Below, in pieces: positions 58,201-64,000 of a stretch of DNA of 64,000 nt. The notes below the pieces were generated by a model. That model did not search any database and was not told the origin of the DNA. It was given only the letters and a program-made list of their open reading frames with translations. Location: positions 4,625,651 to 4,689,650 of the forward strand of contig OZ038327.1 of NCBI GenBank assembly GCA_964035795.1. Reading direction: 5' to 3'. Position numbers and translations under genes: made by a program. How positions within the stretch are numbered: the stretch's first letter is position 1; each line of letters opens with the position of its first letter. The stretch is from Pterobdella sp. o SKG-2022. Taxonomy: Eukaryota; Annelida; Clitellata; Hirudinida; Piscicolidae.

Positions 58201-61200
58201 GAATAAATAAGAAAAAATAAATAGAAAAATGAATTAGTTTTAGAAACAGAGCAAAGCAATAAATAAATTTTAAACTAAACGGAGAAATAACTTCATTGAA
58301 AGATAAAAAAATGGTTAAATATAAAAATTAATTAAAACAAAATGGAAAAAATGAAGAAAGAAGCAATTAAAATAGAATAAATAAACCTGCAAAAATACAT
58401 GCACACGTCAAAGTTGGCACTTGTGTGTACTGCATCATAACCGCCCTTGGAAGACCCTATCGTTATTTTTTTCGTCATATTGAAAAATAAAAATTTTTTT
58501 AATATTTAGTTTTATCATTTTTCATTATTTTGTATATTTTTTGTAATATTTCATACTTTATTTTTTCAATTTTTTTTATATTTTTGTTTTATTTTTATTT
58601 TTTATTGTTTGCCAAAAGTCCCTATTTTTTTAAAATTATTTTACTCTTTATTTCCATTAATATTGTTTGCTAACAGTCTTTTATTATCATCGCCTTCTAA
58701 TAGATTTTTATTCATTGCACAGTTTCATTGACTATTATTTTGGATTCATGAATAAAATTTTTTTCTAAAAACTTTTCGATTATTATTCTTATAATGGCTT
58801 GAAGCACTTTTTTTTGTCAAATGAAATGGTTTATTCCCAGTTGACTTAACGACAAGTTATTTTTTATTTTTCACATTATTGAAACAATTTTTTAAATTTT
58901 TTATCACAATTATCTTATAATTTAGGCAATGATAATGAATTTTTTCAATACTTTAACCTTACTTTTTATTTTTCTTTCATTCTGTTTCAATATAGTTATA
59001 AAAACATTTTTTTCCAGTGTTTTTTATATCATTTGAATTCAACTCTGAGTACTGTTTATAACAAAACAATTGCCACAGAAATGAAAAGATTGATTTAATA
59101 AAAATCTCTATTTTGTTTTGGTCATAATTTTTCTCAATTTCTTTCACAAAACGTCTTTTATCCGTGAATGAAATAGAACATACATTTTCAGCGTTCTGTT
59201 AATGAGAAACTCAGAAACTAAAAAAATATTTTATAAAGTTTGAACAAAAAAGCTGTGATAAAATCCATATGAAAAAATTTCAAAAAACACAAATCAAATG
59301 TGAGAGTTGAACTTGAAAACGATAATTTATGTCCATTTAATGATAACTATTATACTGTTTGATAGCGAAATACAGCAATATTCTATAAAACAATATGTAT
59401 ATTAATGCTCATTTTTTAGAGACATCTTATGTATCTCTCTTAATTAAATTTTTTTGATTTTTTTCGTGAAATGAAAAAAATTTTAGATACATTTATTTAA
59501 AAAAAAACTAATTTTCAAAAAATTCAAATTTTTCATAATTCATTAGTATATTATATTTCAATGATCATTGGACAACATAAATACAAAACTCCACTCATTT
59601 ATTTGACGTAAAATAGCCGGAAATATAATAGAAACAAACACTAAGGTTTATTGAAAAACTTTATACAAAAAGCTTTTCGTAAGAGTATCTTACCTTATCT
59701 AGTGTCCATTCATTTAAACGTAACCATTATATATCTTTGAGGTCAACCTCTTTATTTGATTAGCGTTAAGATTTTCTTTTTTATGAATATGTAAGTTTTT
59801 TTCTGATTTGACATACATTAATGAGATTAATATATTATATATATTAATATTGATAATAATATATATTAATATTAATAAGAACGGCATTTTCTATTGCCTA
59901 CCACAGTGTTTCAATCACATCATTTGGAAAAGATGGTTGTTATACTTTATATTCACTACTGTCGTAAGCTTCAAACGAATGTTTGTGTCCGTTGGCGTTA
60001 TTTATACAATAGTTATGTAGGCAAAAAATTTATGAAATTAACGCCACTAGAATCATGAAATTAGTTGAATTAAATTGAAAACTACAAAAATATAAGTGGT
60101 AAGCAGAAAAAGAAAATGAATAAAACAAAAAGTGAAAAAAACGTTTAATATGAATTTTTTTCTTATTGATAAATTGATAAAGATAATGCATAGCATCAAA
60201 CTATTGATTTTCCTAAAACTTTATTTAAGAAGCAATTAAAACAGCTCGTAATATATTTTATTTAGCAAATGAATGGATAGCTTCCATGAAAAGTTTGAGT
60301 TTGTAGAAAGGATTTATTGGTTATTTAAAAAGGAGAGATTCTAGCGGATGTTTAAATAAAAAGCATTTTTTGAACGAACGTATCTTTCGTGAAAAAAAAT
60401 ATTTTTTTCCAAATGAAGCAAAACCAAACTTGAAGATTGAATGGGCGAATGGAATTTCATGTATGTGATATTTCATTTAAAATCCATGGGTATCAAATAA
60501 ACTATAAAAAAAAGGAAACCATTAGAAGCCATAATGAGAATAGATGATCATTCGGTTGAAAAACTCAATAATAAACCGTGCTTAAAACCAAATAAAGTAA
60601 ATTTTAAAAGGCAAAAAAGGAATAACTAAGTCAAGTTATTGGTAGATTTTTGAAAGTCTAAAAGCCTTGAAGTTCTCTAGTTATATTTATTCATCAACAA
60701 AGAAAAATACTCTCTTAGAAGTAGTGATTATATATAAATGTTTTTCAAACAAAACGATTTCTATAACTAAAGGTTCACCTATTGATCTTAGTGAACTCAG
60801 TATTTCACAACTTACTTTAGCAAAACTCCAGGCTTTCTAAGATCTGAACTATCAGAATATATTATACAAAAACAAACTTATAAGCAAAATGAGAAAATAT
60901 TTATTACGAAAGTATATTTCCTCAGATGTATTTTGGTACTTTTTCCTCGGTGTTTCAAAACTTCAAAATAAGACAGGTTCAAAATATATCCATTCTCAAA
61001 AAAATTTTTTTTTCAAACTCTACCTCATCTCCAAATTCTTCACGATAAACATGAACTTCCGGTCATTGAAATTTTCACAAATAGATATCTTCAAACTGTG
61101 CCTTTTTGAAGTTTCACATGCTGAGATTAGACAGTCCTTGATGGGAATTGATGCTATATATAAAATCGTGGTAGATTGATAAACGATTTGGTTTCGAGTC

Positions 61201-62217
61201 TTTTTCAGTTTGATTCAAGAAAGGAATTGTCAACGTTTGAAAAAGTTATAAAACTAGAATTGATGGATTTAAAAAAACTTTGGAAATAGAGGAATGATGG
61301 AAGAATGGAAAAAAAGATTTAGGGCGTAAATAAGAAAAATATAAATTTCATGAATATTCCATAAAAATGGCAATCACGGTTATGAAATGATAAAAATAAA
61401 AAGTAAAAATATCAATGATAACAATGACCAATAAATGAATAATAATGAATAAAACTATTGAAATATAAATAAATATTTTAAAAAATAAAGGAACTAAAAT
61501 ATTAATTCCACTAAACGGCAATAAAAATGATAGTACTAAGAAAAAAATATGAGTGATAAAAGAATAGTTATGAGAGAAATGTGTTTGTATGTGATTCCTT
61601 CAATGGATGGATGGATGGATGGATGAATGGATGGATGGATGAATGGATAGATAGATGGATGGATGGATGGATGGATGGATGGATGAATGAATGGATGAAT
61701 GGATAGATGGATGGATGGATGAATGGATGGATGGATAGAGGGATGGATGGATGGAAGAATGGATGGATGGAAGAATGGATGGATGGAAGAATGGATTGAT
61801 GGATGGAAGAATGGATGGATGGATGGATGAATGGATGAATGGACAGATGGATGAATGGACAGATGGATGAATGGATGGATGGATGGATAGATGGATGGAT
61901 AGATGGATAGATGGATGGATAGATGGATGGATAGATGGATAGATGAATAAATGCTGTAAAAAGTAAGAAAGATTGAGAAAAACAGATTCATAATAAAATC
62001 CTTCACTCACAAAGTGTCAATTCTTCAAATTAAAATTTCAGCAGGTGACAGAAAAATTGAAGAAAAAAACACTCAACAGAAAGCTGTGATGAGACAGTTC
62101 AATAAGAAAAATTTCAAAAAAATGAAAACGTTCCCACTTGATCTCAGTAACAACAAAGATGATACCAGGACAGCTTACCTCGTGCATTTTACGTTTTGCT
62201 TAATTCTTATGTTGTGA
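40443..62217 (+). CDS. GPI-anchored-type immunoglobulin-domain cell-surface protein (lachesin/DIP-like), whole span
   Basis: Recognised exons: 40443-41663, 42906-42983, 44330-44425, possibly 49034-49714, 49987-50038, 52827-55734, 57563-57726 and 62042-62217. Phases agree from the first exon to 57726. Ig1 has the B-strand GERVVMGC, C-strand [41 protein letters not shown] and SYTIRLIV. The order and the D-P-R-I / L-V-I-x-D-V / D-x-G-x-Y-x-C motifs are those of neural Ig adhesion molecules with three Ig domains (lachesin, DIP, LSAMP/IgLON; family knowledge). Ig2 and half of Ig3 follow, and the tail is GPI-like. Likely role: cell-surface recognition or adhesion (inference). Oddities: huge Ser- and Gln-rich insertions. 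The second half of Ig3 is missing from my model. Confidence 0.85.
41968..41995 (+). mobile_element. SINE fragment
   Basis: CAATCCCACGCGAGCCGACA matches the end of the tRNA-like head of the SINE; an R1 copy follows ~10 bp on. Confidence 0.6.
42006..42072 (+). repeat. Dispersed repeat R1, copy d
   Basis: TAGCACCCTGTGAAGCATCT, then TGAGCTAACGAAAC; diverged in the CCCC part. Confidence 0.6.
42906..42983 (+). CDS. Ig gene exon 2: Ig1 C to D strands
   Basis: A 78-nt exon, acceptor CTTACCAG, donor CAT/GTTGGT, phase 0 at both ends. It reads [19 protein letters not shown], then ITDPRIH. It matches the VAWxxxx..LTVHxxVITRNPRISV block of DIP/lachesin proteins, with the conserved Trp. Confidence 0.88.
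44330..44425 (+). CDS. Ig gene exon 3: Ig1 E-F strands
   Basis: A 96-nt exon, acceptor CTTCTCAG, donor GAG/GTGGAT, phase 0 at both ends. It reads [19 protein letters not shown], then [13 protein letters not shown]. The WxLxIxxVxxxDxGxYxC pattern is the hallmark of an Ig F strand. The donor runs straight into a (GGAT)n microsatellite. Confidence 0.92.
44426..44960. repeat. (GGAT)n and degenerate GGATAAAT simple sequence
   Basis: Starts at the splice donor of Ig exon 3 and continues, decaying, for ~500 bp. Confidence 0.85.
45085..45155 (-). repeat. Dispersed repeat R1, copy e (inverted)
   Basis: On the minus strand: TAGCGCCTTGTGAATCTAAT, TTGCGCAACCGAAACCCCAG, ACAGGGGTGATCTAAGGATC. The ACCCC-AGACA-GGGGT hairpin is perfect here. 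Confidence 0.78.
46505..46745 (+). repeat. Dispersed repeat shared with 38375-38605
   Basis: Begins GAGGCGCTTGCAAATT; see the partner entry. Confidence 0.5.
47608..47671 (-). repeat. Dispersed repeat R2 (minus) with a second, plus-strand copy at 47744-47810
   Basis: Minus: TTTTATGATAAGGCTAAACT, then TATCAATTATTATGGCTTTG. The nearby plus copy reads TTTTGTGATAGGGCAAAACT. The two face each other ~75 bp apart. Confidence 0.65.
48294..48377 (+). repeat. tRNA-like element
   Basis: 5' TACCACC can pair with 3' CGTGGTA in 6 of 7 positions; an A-box-like TGGTTTAGATGGCTGGG and B box GGATCGAATCC are present. No good anticodon arm. Likely a tRNA-derived SINE head or pseudogene. Confidence 0.45.
49034..49714 (+). 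CDS. Possible Ig gene exon: Asn-rich insertion (227 codons)
   Basis: Open frame from a weak AAAG acceptor to a CCCAG/GTTTCA donor, phase 0 at both ends, so it can be included or skipped between exon 3 and the 49987 exon without changing frame. It starts [18 protein letters not shown], becomes Asn-rich through AAT/AAC repeats, and ends in more complex sequence ([20 protein letters not shown]). It would place ~227 residues in the F-G loop of Ig1. The frame itself runs 49004-49840. It may instead be chance from (AAT)n DNA. Confidence 0.4.
49987..50038 (+). CDS. Ig gene exon: Ig1 G strand
   Basis: A 52-nt exon, acceptor ATTGCAG, donor GTTAGC, reading [17 protein letters not shown]. The SYTIRLIV end fits the G strand closing Ig1. 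It leaves in phase 1, which is what the 52827 exon needs. The donor was chosen by phase; GTGTTA one base earlier would break it. Confidence 0.72.
52075..52165 (-). repeat. tRNA-like SINE head (minus)
   Basis: Minus strand reads GGTAGCATAATGGCGAGCGG (A-box-like) and GGTCGACAGTTC (degenerate B box), about 35 nt apart as in a tRNA. Confidence 0.45.
52827..55734 (+). CDS. Ig gene large exon: Gln-rich linker and Ig2 with expanded loop
   Basis: A 2908-nt exon, acceptor TTTTCAG, phase 1 in, phase 2 out at GA/GTTTGC. It begins VRLTVQES (start of Ig2), then ~700 residues rich in Gln (mostly CAA), Lys, His, Pro and Asn. Then comes LTLQC (B strand, Cys near 55045), about 165 Asn/Lys-rich residues, and [10 protein letters not shown] (C strand Trp near 55541), [17 protein letters not shown] (E-F strands) and [11 protein letters not shown] (G strand). 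A normal Ig has 10-15 residues between Cys and Trp. The frame runs to a stop at 55759, but the donor at 55735 gives a perfect phase to the next Ig exon. Confidence 0.85.
55768..56060. repeat. Degenerate (GGAT)n region
   Basis: GATGGATGGATGAG and related motifs just after the large Ig exon. Confidence 0.75.
56571..56640 (+). repeat. Dispersed repeat R2 copy
   Basis: TTTTATAATAAGACTAAACT, then TATCGAAACCTATAGCTTTT. Confidence 0.65.
57563..57726 (+). CDS. Ig gene exon: Ig3 A' to C' strands
   Basis: A 164-nt exon, acceptor CACTCGAG, phase 2 in, phase 1 out at G/GTTAGG. It reads [20 protein letters not shown], then an Arg-rich loop, [18 protein letters not shown] and KTEEFQ. GSSLKC..(13)..MW is a B-C strand pair. 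A consensus GTGAGC lies 6 nt further on but would include an in-frame TAG. Confidence 0.75.
58086..58175 (+). pseudogene. tRNA-Tyr-like pseudogene
   Basis: TAGCTGAGTTGGTAGAGTGG-AGACTGTAG is the D arm and GTA anticodon region of tRNA-Tyr, with a short intron-like insert after it, and GGTTCGACTCC as B box. The ends ACAATGA/TCATTGT pair perfectly, but extra bases between T arm and acceptor and a mismatched T stem suggest a pseudogene or SINE head. Confidence 0.5.
61599..61945. repeat. (GGAT)n / GGAAGAATGGAT array
   Basis: GGAT tetranucleotides with GAAT, GGAA and AGAT variants. Minus-strand Ile-His-Pro-Ser frames are artefacts. Confidence 0.95.
62042..62217 (+). CDS. Ig gene last exon: GPI-anchor-type C-terminus
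   Basis: Acceptor TTTCAG (or CAG three bases on), phase 1. It encodes a Lys/Gln-rich segment, then [12 protein letters not shown] and the hydrophobic end [15 protein letters not shown] with stop TGA at 62215-62217. Small polar residues followed by a short hydrophobic tail ending the protein are typical of GPI-anchor signals, as in lachesin and IgLON proteins. Assignment to this gene rests on strand, phase 1 (as left by 57726) and the expected anchor. Confidence 0.62.
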
Positions 62218-63890
62218 TTGTTTTTTTTGTTTTTATTGATTTATATGTTTTCAGTTTTTTTCATATTTTATCATAAATTTTATTTTTCTGCTTATGATCA
62301 CTAGTTTTTTCATTATTTTTTCAGGTTAGTAATAAGATTTTGTATATTAAATCTTAATCTGCTTATATCATGGAATAATTAACTTTTTTTTAGAGCTTGG
62401 AAAACAAGTCATGAAACTTTTTCTTTTTAACAGTTTTTTATGATTATTTCAAAAATTTCCATCATTTCAATTACTTGATTTCATTATTTTACAGTCAGAA
62501 TCTGTTGTGATAGTTCGACCAATTTCAATGAATAAAATTTCAAACTCACATTTCTTTCATAAAAAAACATACAAACAAAATAAATATTAAAAATCAAAAT
62601 CCTCATTTGTGAAGGGTGCTTTTTCAAAGTGAAATCTAAAAGAATATCCTAATTTATAAGCATGTTTTTTTGATTATTAATGAATACATTTGAAATGCCA
62701 TCCCTTCAAAAAGCTGTTTATTTTGATTAAAAAAAATATTGGAGCTAAAGCAAAATAATGTAAAAGTTGCTGAAAAAAAATTTCAATTTTGCAAAATTCA
62801 ATATTTATAATCACGAAACTTAGAAAAAAGTGAGTTTTTTGAATGAAAACACTTTTTGAAGTTGCAAAAAAGGTATTTATTGATAAAAACTTTTTAAGAA
62901 ACAAATGTGCAAATCTGTTATATATGTGTCATAGCTGCGGAAAGATGGCTTTGAGTAGGAACCTAACCACATATGACAATAACAATGAAAGCCAAATATA
63001 ACACAACAACATTGGGAACCTAACCACATATAACATTTTAACAGATGAGAAGAAAATTAGAATCAATAATTAAAAACATACAGCTGCGTAACTAGTGCTG
63101 ATACGTGGTGTATTGAAAGTTATTTATAGATTAAGTTTCAGGGCATTAAGAGTTATTTTCTTTTTGAATATTATTTATTGAAATTTTTTCGTATAACAAG
63201 CAGTTTTCAACCAAACTTTGCTCCAAAAGTGCTTAAATTCATGGAAACTTGTGAAATCTTAATACTCATTATATTATGAAATGAGTGATGAAAGAAATGA
63301 TTCAAGAATTTGAAGCGTAGTTTTAGTTGACCTGGTTTTATTGATTAAAAGATACAAACAAAGCTATCTGCGACAAAAAAAATTGTGACAACTAAGAGAA
63401 ATTATATAAGTAAAAAAATAACACAAGAAAAATTTGAAAATTATATTTTTTGATACATGACACAAAATAAACAATAAAAAAAACATTTAAACAAGGGTAC
63501 AGTCATTTTTATATGTTTTCGATTACTCTTCAATTTTTATTTTTCTTTTTAATTGATCTTCATTAATTCCATGTGTTGGATTTGTATGAATTGATCTCTC
63601 ATTATCATGGTTTTTGATTTAAACATCATTTAATTCTGAATTTCATAAAAAATCCAGGAAAAATGAAAAAATATTAAAAGAAATTCAATCAATATTATAA
63701 ACAGGTGCTACAAAAATGAAAACATAGAGCAATGATTTCAAAACGAATAAAACTGTTATAATAGTTGGAATAATTTTTTTTCAATAGAAAATAAAATTGA
63801 AGAGACAATAAGAATACCATCAATAATGATAACACCAATGATAATATAAATAGAACTAATAAAACTTGAAATAATATCAATAACAATAAT
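62218..63890. other. Region after the Ig gene, no gene recognised
   Basis: A+T-rich 3' flank; a near-repeat of GGAACCTAACCACATAT occurs at 62959 and 63015. No coding or RNA signal seen. Confidence 0.5.
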
Positions 63891-64000
63891 AACACCAACA
63901 ATAATATCAATAATAACAATAATAACACCAACAATAATATCAATAATAATAATAATAACACCAACAATAATATCAATAATAATAATAATAACACCAACAA
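63891..64000. repeat. 33-bp tandem repeat running off the window
   Basis: AACACCAACAATAATATCAA starts at 63891, 63924, 63957 and 63990, each followed by AAT/AAC triplets: an exact 33-bp period. Confidence 0.92.

Larger units (their letters stand above)
57727..62041. other. Ig gene intron region lacking the rest of Ig3
   Basis: A+T-rich sequence with the tRNA-Tyr-like element, an R3 copy (59667) and a (GGAT)n array (61599-61945). The exon(s) for Ig3 E-G strands should be here. Candidates at 58395-58465, 59880-59900 and 60310-60463 are discussed under findings; none is convincing. Confidence 0.5.

Noticed and set aside
62014..62041. ATG at 62014 as start of a small secreted protein
   Set aside because: TTTCAG at 62036-62041 is a good acceptor and the first codons look intronic; better read as the last exon of the Ig gene.

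Overview
The window is nuclear DNA from an A+T-rich invertebrate animal (a bilaterian by gene content). The evidence is spliced Wnt and immunoglobulin-superfamily genes, an intron-bearing tRNA-Leu, tRNA-derived SINEs, degenerate non-LTR retrotransposons, very many microsatellites and a 200-N scaffold gap. I cannot fix the phylum: the Asn-, Gln- and Ser-rich insertions in coding exons and the A+T richness would suit a flatworm or another lophotrochozoan, but that is inference.

Left part (92-23315, minus strand): a Wnt5-type gene that I could assemble by eye into 11 exons. Most exons are 49-105 nt and are not visible as long ORFs. All splice phases agree, and exons 2-11 carry 24 Cys, as expected of a Wnt. 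They include the acylated-Ser motif CHGVSGSC and the C-terminal Cys-rich finger. The 11.6-kb intron 5 holds a dead 3.8-kb non-LTR retrotransposon, a tandem pair of tRNA-Leu(CAA) genes, a SINE and large GATA and ATCC/ATCT microsatellites. Exon 2 carries a long Asn-rich insertion, and the putative exon 1 a long Ser-rich stretch.

Middle part (23.3-40.4 kb): no gene recognised. It holds a SINE, the scaffold gap, and at 26903-35964 a composite array: about 4.9 kb of (AC)n in 13 tracts, separated by 12 cassettes. Each cassette is the 5'-truncated 3' end of a non-LTR retrotransposon encoding a C2H2 plus CCHC zinc-finger tail. All lie on the minus strand, and the cassettes recur in an ordered, higher-order pattern.

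Right part (40443-62217, plus strand): a second gene, transcribed divergently from Wnt5. It encodes a secreted, probably GPI-anchored immunoglobulin-domain protein of the lachesin/DIP/LSAMP type. Recognised exons give a signal peptide plus Ser-rich region, a complete Ig1 over several small exons, one 2.9-kb exon with a ~700-residue Gln-rich linker and an Ig2 whose B-C loop is expanded to ~165 residues, the first half of Ig3, and a last exon ending in a GPI-type hydrophobic tail. The second half of Ig3 was not found with confidence.

The rest is intronic or intergenic A+T-rich DNA with microsatellites and at least three short dispersed repeat families described here from their internal copies. 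The two genes share a striking style: simple-sequence DNA (TCA, AAT/AAC, CAA repeats) has been absorbed into coding exons between or inside conserved domains.
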